Below are positions 1 through 12,648 of a stretch of 64,000 nt of DNA, one piece after another. Every line of letters begins with the position of its first letter. The first letter of the stretch is position 1. Under the pieces are notes generated by a model. The model was not told where the DNA came from. It made no database searches and saw only the letters and a program-made list of their open reading frames with translations. Source of the DNA: Gadus chalcogrammus. Taxonomy: Eukaryota; Chordata; Actinopteri; Gadiformes; Gadidae. Where the stretch lies: positions 17,672,556-17,736,555 of the forward strand of contig NC_079421.1 of the NCBI RefSeq assembly GCF_026213295.1, in the 5' to 3' direction. A program made the position numbers and the translations under genes.

Positions 1-2536
1 AAAAGAGCAATGAAGTGTGAGGAGCACTAATCTCTGGATGAACAATGCGCACAAAGGCGCCCACATGCACGCCAAACCGCTATGAACTCTGATGGAAGTT
101 CACTCTGCTGTACGTGCATAATTCATACATTGTGTTGTGTTGAGAGCTCTGACTTTAATGGATTAACCCAAAAATATATATAGATTATGTGATCATAATA
201 ACTACTCCATGTCAGCCTAGTACAGCCCTACACAACATTTACACAATAAGAAACCACTATGCAATATTTAACCTACCATATCGTTAATCATATGACCCTA
301 ACTATAAATTAAATCTATAAAGCTTTAAATTAAATCTAGTGATGTTAGGGACATCAAAGTTCACTTGAAGAGGAGTCGCTGACCCTTTTGATAAGAGCGG
401 TGTTTTTCAGGTACTGCAGGTGGTACGGGGATTTTATCCTGAAATAGAAACATTTACAATGTTCAAAACTAGAAAATGCATTTCCTGCAGAAAATCCTCT
501 GAGTGCGGTAGTGCAAAGTGAGGTTGAAACTGTTTTAATAAGTGTCAAATAATTTCAAAAGTGTAAATGGAGTAAAAGAATGTAAACATGCATACCATTT
601 AATAAATGTAAGATGGTTGCAAACAAATAAAGTGAAGAGTTAAACAAATATCTTAAAAAATGGAAAATAAAAAAGCCCAAGATTCCAAGCTAAATATGGT
701 TATTATGTTAGTATTATGGCTTGTTATGACTTCAAAAATAGGGTTGCTTTGTGCATTCCATCATATGTTTCCCATTGAGTGATTTCCATTGTATATATAA
801 ACAGTAGGAGCGTAAGCAGGGTTTCTGACTTTTCCACTGCTGGCCGTCTTACAGTACGAGGTGTGTATCCAGGGGCCTTGGCACGCTGCTCAGCCGCTGT
901 GGGGGTAGTCATGTTTCTTACCGTTTGCATGAGGTGATCCGCTTAATGTCTTGATGACTTTATGAATTCAGTGGTACCCCTAAAGTCAAAGGTTGGGAAC
1001 CACTGCACTAGGGAACGGATTGACAGCCCCCTCTAAACTTATGACCTCAGCACAGACAGGGGGGGGGGGTTCAAGGCTATTCAAGTGGTGACGGTATTAG
1101 TCATTTAAACACACAGAGAAAACCCCTGAAGCTGAACTCCGTGTGCCTTGGTCGCTGATGTAATGGCACAGCAATAGGTTGAGGGCTGAGAGAGGGAGAT
1201 TAATGTACATTCTGAAACCCAATCAGATAAAAGTGTCACATTAGGAACACAGGAATAAAGCAGTGATTGCATAAATATTAAACAAGAACAAATAGAGGAA
1301 TGTAACATTCCGATCAATGACCGGAAACACAAATGTCAGAAAGTGTGATCCATGGAATGACACATTAATCATTATTAAAGCCTCAAGTAAATAAGCTCTG
1401 TGTGCAATGTGCAGCTTTGATTTACTTGAGGCTCTACAGAGTCTCTGAAAGCATTTTTGGAAACTGAAAATCTAACACAAACATAAAGACCATGAATCAC
1501 ATGGCATATCTAGTTGGCGTTGTCGTCAAGAGAAGGACTCACTGTGTTATGTACCATCATTCCAACCTAAGCTGAATGCTGACTGCCTGAGAAGAATTTT
1601 ATATTCTGCTTTTCATTTATTTTTTTATTTTTTAATTTATTTATTTATTTAGAAAGAGACGCGTGGAAAGATTAGATAGTCATCCAAACTTGGTCACTTC
1701 AACAGAAGAATTCCTTCTGACTCAACACGGATTGGCTCGTAAAAGCCAAATAACTTATTCAATAATTGCTGCTGAACAAAAACATGTTCAATAGATAAGG
1801 TGGTATTTATTTTGCCATCTAAAGGATCAGCACTATGTATGTTTTGACATCCTAAATCTGTTGTTCACCATTAGCTGTCGTATTATTATAAATTGAAAAT
1901 AAACAGTGATATTAATATGGTATAATATAAAAAATGGTGGTTTGTCTTACCATCCTAATACAATTGACAATGCATGCAATGTATCTTAATCAAGCTAGTC
2001 GGCTATCGTTTTCCTGCTTGTGTGCTCTTTTAAGCTCATTTAAACCTCAAACACAAACACACATGCTTGTGGTTTAGAGTTTGTGCAGTTTCTCCTTCCA
2101 GGCATCTGCTGTGGTCGAACATTTCAGAACAAAATATACTTTTTGTGTCTGCAGACATCTGTTCCTTCTTGAAGGACAAAGACTTTGTCGTGGAGAAAAA
2201 AGGTGTGTTTAAATTAAACCTGAGCGCTTAAACTCTTCGTTGTGTCACTCTTGTCTACAGTGGCGTTGTGCCCATGGCTTCTTACACCGCCATGACGGCT
2301 CCCACAGGAGCGTCTGGTGGAATGAAATGAGTGGTAGCCCAGCACTCCACCCTGACACACTACTGTTCCTGACCGGCAGCGGAAAGAATGAAGCCATACA
2401 CACCATGCCGCTGTTTCTGTCTGCGGAGAAACAACGTCTCTCTCAGACACACACGCACGTAGGCCAAAACACACAAGTTCAACCACACATGTTCACACAC
2501 AAACACATATATGTGAACACACACAAGCTCACATAA

Positions 2537-2567
<31 letters not shown>

Positions 2568-2633
2568 CGTTCACACACAAGCAGACACATACGCAGGCAC
2601 ACACACACACACACACACACATTTACACGCAAT

Positions 2634-2674
<41 letters not shown>

Positions 2675-2711
2675 GTTTACACTCAATCACACACATGCTC
2701 ACACATACGCA

Positions 2712-2791
<80 letters not shown>

Positions 2792-4818
2792 AATCTTGTT
2801 CCAAGTCCACATCCTTAAATGTTTTTGTTAATATCCCCTCATCTGGAAGAAATGTGCCATGTGGACGTGTGACATTTTTCTAATTAGGAGCAGTGAGGAC
2901 GAGTGGGGATATGAGGGGAGAGAGGGGCAGCCTTGGGTCTCTGATCCACTCATTCGCTCTGGCTCCTGCTGTGTTAATTCAAGCTCGGTGTGAGTGTGTA
3001 TGTTTTCACACTGGCCTACTGAACCCTTTCATCTCATTCCACCGCTGAAACTCAGGCAGGGTGGTTGGGGGGATACTACTAAAAAGGAATGTTAGACGCA
3101 ATGTACGACGCAACTTAACACACAGTTATTAACAGAGTTAAACCTGAATTGTGAGCTCATAGAAGGCCCAGACGGTCGGTGGTATCACTAAGTCGGCATA
3201 GGACTACTGTATGGGCCAAACTAATGCCTGGTACTTTGAACTTACACAGCTGGCCCGGTGGAATTTAAGCAATGGTCAGAAAATAAAAGGCACACAGTCA
3301 TCTGTTTGTCTGAAAACAAACCAGGTTACAGAACGTTCATAGGTCACAATACAGAAATGACACCATTGAGCTATTCTAACCCTATTAACCCTATTACTTC
3401 AATAGGTCTAAGTGTATTACTAGACCTACCAAGTAACCTGATGTTAATGATACAAAGTTTCTTAAGAGGGAGACTAGATTGGCCTACAGTAACAAATGAG
3501 TAGATTAAGAGTTAGTTTGCTGCTGTAGGTACTGTGGGACTATAATAAAAACTCATTGCAGAGCTGAAAGGTGTGAAAGCGTTATTATAATTGAATAGAC
3601 CTACAGTCAGTAGACCTGTTATTGAGGTCCACCGCACAGCCAATGGCAGACACAGCAGCTGCGCCCCTGCCTGCGGACTGGCGGAGAGCTCCGTCTCCCC
3701 GGGGACCAGCCCTCGAGACCGCGTAGCACTCTGGCAGCCACCCCTCGTTGGAAACCGCCGCACGCGCGCCGCTCATTGTGTTGACCGCGAAGAGGTAATG
3801 ATGGTTTCAGATGTTTCCCCCTGCTGAACTTGTTCAAAAGGTCGCCGGTCAAACCCTCCCATGTATTTAAGGTTCCTCTAATCTTATTTCAAAGCTTTAG
3901 GCAAAAAGCTTTTTTTCTGTTTTGGTCCCATCCCATGCCTCTCATGTTGAACGGACATTTGACCAGCTGTTACAAATTTGTAGGCTATGTAGTCTAAGTT
4001 TATTATGATGATTGGGTTATCTCTAACTTTTGGATAGAGGAGGATGGCTACAGCCGACTTAGTGGAGGCCAAACTGATGAGCTTACATTCGTCTTGTGGA
4101 AAATAAAGTCTGCCAGCGTTAACAGTACACACAGATTTCGCATTTCGCTCTAGCCTAAGCAAGCTTCATCAGACAAGACAGCCATGGTTTGAAGGCTATG
4201 ACATCACTTAAGCATTCTCCGACACGAGACAAAAATAACTACATGATGTAATGAATCCCTTGCAAAGCTATGGTAAAAATGAATCAAATTAAGTATTTGT
4301 ACAATAGTGATGGAATAAAAGCACTGTCAAGCAGGTTTTTGTTTAGATTGCAGGCTAGATATAATGCACTGTAGGTCTTAGGAATGTGCGTTTCCAAACG
4401 TTTTTCCTAAGGTAGGCTTACACTTCCAGTGTCAACTGGAAACCAGGAATGCATGCTACTACACGTCATTACCCTTAAAGAAAAAAATGCCGGACCCACT
4501 GCTACTGAATCAGATATAACGCATATCATCCCTTCCAATGATGTCGAGACAGAACATTGGAGGCTTACCTCGTTTATTTCTAAACGTGGTGTCATCAGCT
4601 TGAGATATTTTCAGTTTCACAATATATGCGTGACTCGAGATCACCTGGAGATTATTATTCTAAAATCGCATGACCTAAACCTATGGACTTAACCTGTATA
4701 GTAGCCCACTGCCACCTACAGGTCACCAAACAAAACAGCGTTCACACGTAGAGACCTTATTTAGATGTTATGATCTCAAATAGAATACAAAGGAGAAGGA
4801 AATTGCCTTATTTAAAGA
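1..4818. other. Intergenic stretch, no gene recognised
   Basis: No open frame here looks like a known protein or has paired splice sites with protein-like content. The stretch is mostly AT-rich, with a compound CA-repeat block at about 2.45-2.79 kb. It lies downstream of the ubl3-like gene and probably separates it from a neighbour off the left edge. Confidence 0.5.
2455..2787. repeat. Compound (CA)n microsatellite
   Basis: Long runs of CA are interspersed with ACGC, ACATT and ACAAG variants, ending in a pure (CA) run from about 2,711 to 2,787. The repeats create spurious Thr-His and Cys-Val open frames on both strands. Confidence 0.95.
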
Positions 4819-7450
4819 TTTATTCGTTTATAATACAGGGTTTTAGGCAGACCACATTGCATTAAGTTGTTTATTTTTTTACATGTATTTATATTGAGCT
4901 AAATTTCATAGCAGTAACATTGGTTGACATTTACACAAACCAAAACACACTCGATGGAAGGAATCAAACGTCATGGACTCACGTCTGTAGGCCTACTCCC
5001 CGTGTACTGCCTCTAAGACGAACTCCCATATCCTTCTGTAATACATGCACCCACCTACCCACATGTACACAAACACATACATGTATAAGCAGGCGCACAC
5101 GCTCACACACGCACACAAACAAATATATATATTCACCTATAGACCAGATACAAATTTATATTTTAAAATTTCAATATTAATGACATTACTGTATTCCACG
5201 ATAAAAGGCAAACAATATATAAAGACGGTATCCAAATCAAGAAGGCGAAACACCACGAAAATGTCGTCCTTCTTTCCTATGAGTGGGAGGGATCCCGTCT
5301 CAAGTGTCCAGCAGAGGGCCTCATACTACATAACGTCATCGTCACACTTTTCACTGCGCTAAACTGGACCGTCAATCAGGCTCCTTCGAGCCTCCCTCTG
5401 GACAGGGGGGGGGGGGCGAGGGACGGTCTCCTGCCGAGCAGAAACGACAGAGGACCAAAGACTGCACTCAATCTTGGACGTAGCGCCTGTGACGTCAAAC
5501 TTCGGTTTCTAAATGGGACGTTTTGAAGGAGAGGCCTACAATTTATGTCACCTCGGGAAATGTGAATCAAAATGAATACTGGGAACGAGGGATTTCTTGG
5601 GGGGGAATTTAGCAAATGGAGTAAATCATGTGAAGGCTAATTTGGGGTGTGTCCAACTGCTGGGCAGAGGACATTTCTAGCCTGCAGTAACATGTTCCTC
5701 GCTTCAGACGCTACTGAACAGTTCTAGAAAAGAATGGTGAAAGGTGTTAAACCTCTCATATTTGTTGTACTTTTTTTTAACCATTAACCATTTTGCAATA
5801 GAGGAAATGCATCTCTTGGGGCTCTTACCGAATATGGAAAACACTTGACAGTTTAGAGGTTGTTTCTTTACCCATAGACCACCAATTAACCAGAATTTTT
5901 TTTGCAACTGCAATGAGCACATCCATTAAAAGGAAGGCTGGTGCATTGGCGTCAACAGCATGTTTGAATGGCTGCAGCTTGGCAGACTAGCACAGTCTGG
6001 TCTGTACAGTCAAGGTGAGTGCAAACCACTTCGCATGATGGCACAAATAAACAACAAACAAGGCCTTTCAACAAGCCTAGGCCATGTCCGAAATACCAAA
6101 AAGGCAAAGTCCTCATTAATCTGCCCGCCACCCTACCCTTATAAGAGCTTCCTGGCTAGGCATTGCAATACTCTTGAAAGCTGACGTCTACTCTTCTCTA
6201 AAGTGTGGGGGGGAGGGGGTCCCCAACATGCATCACTCACAGGCAATACAACAAAGGGAAGGAAATCTGAATTGCAACTCTATTTCCTTCAACCCGGGAG
6301 CAACAGCTTTGTCTCCATTCCAGTTCTCCTGAAAGTGTCCAGGTCCCTTTTCCTGGAGCTCATCAATGTTCATATGGAACAGGTCCATTTGAATGGAGGT
6401 CCTCATAAACGTTGAGTTAGTTTTCCATCGGTCAACTGCCAGGTGCCAGTTTAAGGTGATGAATCGGATAAAGACACACCACTTGTGATGTGGAGAAAAT
6501 AATGACACAATTTCATCATGGTGGACGCCGGCTGGGTCTATAGATAAGAATGGCACATATTCTAAAAATGGATTAATGATGGCGCACAGGAGAAAATCAG
6601 ATGACGACTATACAGAAAGAAAAAAAAAAATACATCACACACTTCAGAGTAACTCAGTTAAGTACAATGAGAAGTTTAACACCATGCTGTAAGACCCAAA
6701 GAAGAAAAAGAAGAAACCGCATCCAACGAGTATTGAGGGATTAGTCCATTCATCCTGAACGCAACTCCTGCTCCCATCGCAGAGCAGGGCAGAGCGCTGC
6801 AGAGTCTGTTTGAGTCAATGTGACTGGGTTACACAGGCACCACAGAACATGTCCAGGCCAGGTCCAACAGTCCTCATGTTGGAATATTTCGAGCTAAAAC
6901 AACGAACGGGGAGTGAACCCTAAACTCATCTGTTTTTTCCATCCCCATAAATAATTCTTTTCAACTTTTTTATTATTTTTTTTTTAAATGGATTTGCTTT
7001 GTAAATTTCATTCTATTTCACAAAAAAAAAATTTAAATGATGAGTTATACATCTATGTTGAAGTTAACTCGTCAGTTAGCTACCGACCCCTTCCACACAT
7101 TCTAATGGCCATCTACGAGCTTGCATTTTCAGTTTAATCGTAGAGATGGCCGAGTTTAAGATTTGCATTTTCTGTATCATACTTCTTCAAGAACGAAAAG
7201 AGCAAGAGTTTGAAACAGTAAATGTTTCAGTTGGAGTTTGGAAGGGTTTTGGGAGGGCATATTGGCACTGAAGAGGAAAAAAATAAAGGAGAAGGAAAAT
7301 TGAAGGTATCAGATGAGGAGTCACTGACATTCCTCAACGCGACTTCCTGTGATCATCCCCGATCCACCATGGCTGACAGGAAGACGGGCAGAGGAAGAGA
7401 AGTGAGGGGGAGGGGGGAGACCAGGTAGGACAGGGCGCCCTCTGCTCCGC
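4819..7450 (-). other. ubl3: Probable 3'UTR of the ubl3-like gene
   Basis: This stretch follows the ubl3 stop codon directly and contains no credible coding frame. On the minus strand an AATAAA signal lies at 4,824-4,819 and another at 4,875-4,870, either of which could end the transcript. A 3'UTR of about 2.6 kb would suit this gene family. The exact end is inferred. Confidence 0.5.
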
Positions 7451-9530
7451 TTACAGGAGGAGACAGCAGTTGCTCTCAGTGGTTTTCTCCCGGTTCCTTT
7501 GACCTGCCGGGTAAAGGACGGCACAAAGGGAATATTTGAGAAAAGAACGGCAACAAAAAAAGAGTCAATCAACAAATGTCAGAACAAGCAGCGAAATGCC
7601 GTCAGTTGTTGCGAGCGATGAAGTCCCCGCCCATAGCAGGAGGAGGTGGAACGGGGGGGTGGAACCAACAGACCAGGGGCGGAATAGAACAAAAGGAAAA
7701 GATCTCACCATGGGAGTTGGGTTCCGGAAGAGTTTCCCTAGCAACCAAGTGCATGACAGTTGTTCGTCCTGGGGGTAGCTTCAGAGCTTTTGGAAACCAA
7801 ACAGAAATATAACTATTATTAATATTTATACAATACCCTGTGCACAAAGTTGTATTGTTTCAGGTATTTCCTTCTTACACATACACACACATAATCGCAA
7901 ACTAGTGTAACTGAACCTTTTTCTGTCTGAAGAAGAGATTATATTTGTTTGTGCTCCTATTTCTAAATGGACCAATCAAAACCCAACAGAGTCCTGCTTT
8001 GCACCCAAATGAAGCCACCCTCAAAAATATATCATCATGAAGTTCATATACATGGAGCTTGAAATCAGATGCTAAATGGGACGTTGTTCAGTATTTGTGG
8101 GACGGCCTGCCTCGTACCTCCAAGAGTCACGTTGCCATGGAGAAACCTTCCTTGGAAGATGAGGCGCAGGATGCTGGGGCTGCTCACCTGCTCCTCCTCC
8201 CAGCCTGCCAACCACAGTGTTCACGCCGCTGGTTACACAGTGTCTACCGCTCTCCTCTGAGTCTCAATCTCACCGTGAGGTTAAGTATGGGCTGGTCAGC
8301 TTAGGTAAAGGTGAGGTTATTTTTTTTTTTTTTTCTTAGACAGAAGCACTCAAGGTTAGAGACTGGAGTACACGGATTAGAAAGAAAAAAACATTGGCGG
8401 GGTGAAAGGTAGTGTCAAGTGTGTCTGAGTTGGTGATTGGCTGGGTCACTGTTATAGACTGCAGCCAATGAATAAACAAAGACGTTCAATCTGCGAGCAC
8501 TCTAGCACACCGGGACAACGGGACAGTGTCTAGGCGTGACTCTAGCCTCGCTTGTAAAGGTGAGGTTATGAGAGATGAGGGGAGGTCAGATAAGGCGGGA
8601 TAAGATGAGGTGAACTAAGGATGGTTGAGATAAGGTGTGATATGAATTGGGACTAAGGGATTTGATAAAAACATACTTTAGAAACAGTGAGCATATAGTC
8701 AATATTTGATGGATTAATAGTTTAATTAAATTGCAAAAGGCTATTGAAAATATAAAGTCACACTCACTGATTTTTATAGTATCATGCCTATAATTCTGTA
8801 GTCCTCTAGTAAAATTAACCCCACAATATAAAGTAGGACGATATTTAAAGAAGGTATTGCTAATATTAAGGCCAGGAACAGTCTTAAATTACCAGTGGTG
8901 TGAAAACATTGATAACTGGCTGTCAACTTCCCTTAACCCCAAAACGGGTGTAGACTTACCGGCAGGCCAGTTGTCAAACACATGCTTGGCAATGTCTGTG
9001 GCTGAGTCGTTCGGCGAGAAAGTGAAGTCTTCCGTCTTCCCACTCACAAGGATGAGGCGAAGGTTCACCTGGGACAGAAAGGCGGAAGAGAAAGGCATCA
9101 CGGTTAACCACCAAAAAAAAAACACTTCACGCAGACGGCACTGAAAAGAGAAGAGTTCTACTCCATTCAATAGAAGGGGTCCCCTTGGTTTCCCGCTCAC
9201 CTCGATTAGAGTGAGGAGACCTTCACGGGGCTGTGGAGAGGCGGGCATTCCTGCCTAATTAGATTAACCCAGAGACTCTTCCCTGCCCTTTGAATGGGTT
9301 GCTTCCTCAGCAAGGGTCTACTCTGAAGTGAGCCCCTACAGCTTGCGGCAGCCCAGGATAGGGGTGTGGTTCAGGCAGGAAGGAATGGGGGTGGGGGGGG
9401 GGGCACCAGGCCTTCAATTCCTGGGGGCCAGGGGGTTCCTATCTGGGCTGTTGGCTTAATGCGATAACCGCAGGTGTCCTAGACTGCCCCAGGGCCATGT
9501 TATTACATTTAAGTGGCAAAAGCATTGCCC

Positions 9531-9624
<94 letters not shown>

Positions 9625-11332
9625 AAAAGGCGGGAGTTTACATCCTCTTATTCTTTAAGCAGCTGTGACAAATAAATCTCTTTCAAAGACAAAATAACAA
9701 CATTGAATACAACCTCTAACAGAGAGGCATGGAAAACCTGGCAAGTGCTGCTTACTTGGCAGATCTCTGCTTATGGCCTTGTTGATATATTCACGTATTC
9801 AATAAAACAATTCAGCAACTGGTATTGGGCCTAGGAGCATCGGCAATACAACAAAGATTAGGAGACGTGTGACAATGTAAAGGCTCTCACATATCACATC
9901 ATCATCCCACATCTGTGCACATCAACTAAAGATAAATGCCTCAATGTAAACTAACTTCTAGATAAAGGAAACATGATGGTAGAGAGAAAGAGAACTAAAA
10001 TCACAGAAGGGAAATGAGGTAATGAAAGCAGATGCTAATGCAGTACGTGTTCTGCATTAAGATCATTTTGTTAACTATAAAAGTACTGTAGGATCTATCA
10101 AATAAATCATTGTTGATAAATAAAGTAACCAAACTGTTTGTCCTTATAAATCGGGGCTGGTTACACACAATATGGGTTATGATCGTGCTACAGGCCTTTA
10201 GACCCAATTTTTTTCCCCAACTTTGTTCATAATCCACTGGGCGAGAACAAAGAGGATCCATGTGGCGTGATGTCAGGACCTGGGCGACCACCCCACACCC
10301 TGATCTGTATACAAACACAACCCCCCCCCTCTCTGGCTCCCTTCCCCCCAGTCCTGAACTGCATTACATCCATAGGGGGTTACAAATGCCCCACATTAAC
10401 AGCCCTCCCATAGTGGACAAAACAACTCAAATCTGCCCCACTGTTGATGGTAACATGACACGTCAGGAGGACTATCCCCACCATGGTCCAATCCAGTGGA
10501 AGACAACAAGCATCTGAATCCTTTCAAACTCCTCTGACCCCTTCATGACAACATGTCCACAACAACAACAACACCACCACCCCGCTTTATCTTTGTGGTG
10601 ATCCAAAATCCTCAAACCATCTTTCGCCACTTGATATGATAGAGGATAATATAACTACATGTCCTCCTAGCTTTATAATGGAACTACAACTACATATAAG
10701 TCCTACCTCTCCATGCATGACTATAATATACGACAAAATGTTTTCGCATTTTTATATCATATTTCAATAATGACAATGGAGACTTGACAATGAAAGTGCA
10801 TACCCCTACAGCTGCCATTGTTATTTTATGAAGATAACAATAACTTGTGAAGATTAATAAAAAAAACACATCCGTAGTAGCTCAGAAGCACAACATTCTG
10901 TGTTATTACACTAGTTAGAATAACACAGGAGATCTCACACAACCCTCTCCATTCACAAGGTAGGTGAGAATCAGAGCTCAGAGGGGAGAAGGTAATAGGG
11001 TGCAAATCAATTGTGCCAACACCTTGAAAGGAAAGTAGGGCAACGTTTCAATTGGGATTAGACAGATGGTGTTCGCAGAAACAACGGTCCATGGTCTAGT
11101 TAAGTATTTGTGCACGATTGCTAATCCATGTCCACCCACTCTTAACGCCCAAAAAATAATTAGTAAATAAATAAATATGTATGTAAACGGTCGCCATGCC
11201 AATCATACATCAACCTCATGCATCCGCCACCTGCATAGCAAGGACGCAATATCAGACGTAGCGAACAGCTAAGTCCGATTTGTCTCAAATAGAAATGACA
11301 CTCACCATATCGAGATCAACTTGAGAGGTCAT
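7451..11332 (-). CDS. ubl3: Ubiquitin-like protein 3 (membrane-anchored ubiquitin-fold protein), complete
   Basis: Five coding exons on the minus strand: 11332-11306, 9068-8960, 8204-8118, 7786-7709 and 7503-7451. All have GT-AG ends and agreeing phases, and they sum to 354 nt (117 aa plus stop), the length of human UBL3. Recognisable blocks are NLRLILVSGKT, FSPNDSATDIAKHV, DNWP, WEEEQVSSPSILRLI, GRFLHGNVTLGALKLP and TTVMHLVARETLPEPNS. The family has a ubiquitin fold that is not conjugated through a C-terminal diglycine. It is anchored to membranes by lipidation of a C-terminal Cys box and helps sort proteins into small extracellular vesicles. The C-terminus here is ESNCCLLL, so the CAAX-like box is CLLL where human has CVIL; Leu at the last place predicts geranylgeranylation. 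Exon 1 encodes only MTSQVDLDM, matching the short variable N-terminus of the family. It lies tail-to-head behind slc7a3. Confidence 0.95.
9534..9620. repeat. (GT)n microsatellite in ubl3 intron 1
   Basis: A pure GT run of about 43 units between ubl3 exon 1 (ends 11,306) and exon 2 (starts 9,068). In the transcript (minus strand) it reads as (CA)n. Confidence 0.97.
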
Positions 11333-12280
11333 GGTTTAGGAGGATCGCGGCTTCAGATGTTGAAACAGAAGGGATTTGCTTGAAGTGGTGGAGATGGGGC
11401 CAGTGCCCTGGCACAAACAACGCACAGTTCTGAGACCGCTTCCCACAGCCTGGCACCATATGCAGAGTGTGGTGGTTATGTTCTACTGTTGACACAATAT
11501 CAGAATTGACAGTGGTCTTAATAATAACAGCTAAATGTGATTTTCCAGAAACATAGCAGCTAATAAAACGACTGAAACCAGCAATTGAACCTGTATGGGG
11601 TTCAATAGATGGGACTAAATAACAGCAGCACGGCGGATGTTGCTGCAGCGAACAGCAACCTTTACGTTTTCCAAAATGCACAATTTCACTGCAATGTCAC
11701 TATGTTGGCGGATCTTTAGCAAATGGATTCCCGTAAACGAAATGCATGTGTCTACACAAAAAATGTTAAAAGCGAACCCTTATTTTTTTTTTGCATTAAG
11801 CACTATGATCTTGCAAACAGGAGGGTAAAAGAGCAGAAAGCTTACTTTAACATTAGCCACATTAGCTAGCGCATAGGCTAACAAACGTTAGCTGGTTCAC
11901 TACGGTAAGGTCCGATTAGAAGTTGCGATGCCGTTTTTCGACGTAACCGGTTTCCAAAAGAAAGGCTGAAGTATAGCATTTAGTTTAACGGTCAATCGAC
12001 TAAGGGAGTCCTTAATTCACAAATATCGAATATATATGGCGAAGCTAACTGTGGGTACCGTAGGCTAATGGACGAGAATACGCCGGATGTCAGCTGGTAG
12101 TAAACACAGCAAATTACTCCCTAGTGCATCTGGGAGATGCAGTTCTAATCTCAATGCATCATTCATTTAATTAGAATGGATAAACTATGCGTAAATCCCT
12201 ACCCATTATCAAATATGACTTGATATTAATAATAAAAAAATGTTTAAAAATAATGAATTCATCAACAATTAAAATGGAAA
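11333..12280 (-). promoter_or_regulatory. ubl3: Probable 5' leader and promoter region of ubl3
   Basis: This is the stretch between the ubl3 start codon and the likely end of slc7a3. It holds no other gene. CpG-containing sequence is concentrated at about 11.7-12.1 kb, which would suit a TATA-less promoter. No TATA box at a fixed distance or defined initiator could be assigned, so this rests on position alone. Confidence 0.35.
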
Positions 12281-12298
12281 CCTTTAAGCAAATGCATA

Positions 12299-12431
12299 TT
12301 TATTAAAACAGTAGGCCTACTATATCACAATACATTCATAGAACTAGCTTTGATAAATATTTGGATACATTTTAGGATATTGGGAGTAATTACATTTTAG
12401 GATATTATTGTAGGTCGTAGGCTATTTTCAA

Positions 12432-12527
<96 letters not shown>

Positions 12528-12648
12528 TATGTGTGCATGCGTGTGTGTGTGCGAGTGCATGCGTGTGTGCGCGAGTGCATGTTTGTGTGTGTGTGTGTGT
12601 AATGCTCAATCAAGAGTCTATACAAACAACTACAAACAACCTATAGTT
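12299..12648 (-). other. slc7a3: Probable short 3'UTR of slc7a3 with (CA)n repeat and AATAAA signal
   Basis: The region follows the slc7a3 stop codon at 12,651-12,649. It contains a GT run at 12,434-12,525 on the plus strand (CA in the transcript) with a degenerate extension to about 12,600. An AATAAA signal lies at 12,304-12,299 on the minus strand. The 3' end would then sit only a few hundred bases upstream of the ubl3 promoter. Confidence 0.5.
12434..12600. repeat. (GT)n microsatellite
   Basis: Pure GT from about 12,434 to 12,525, followed by a degenerate part with GCATGCG and GCGAGTG interruptions. It lies just past the slc7a3 stop codon and inside its likely 3'UTR. Confidence 0.96.
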
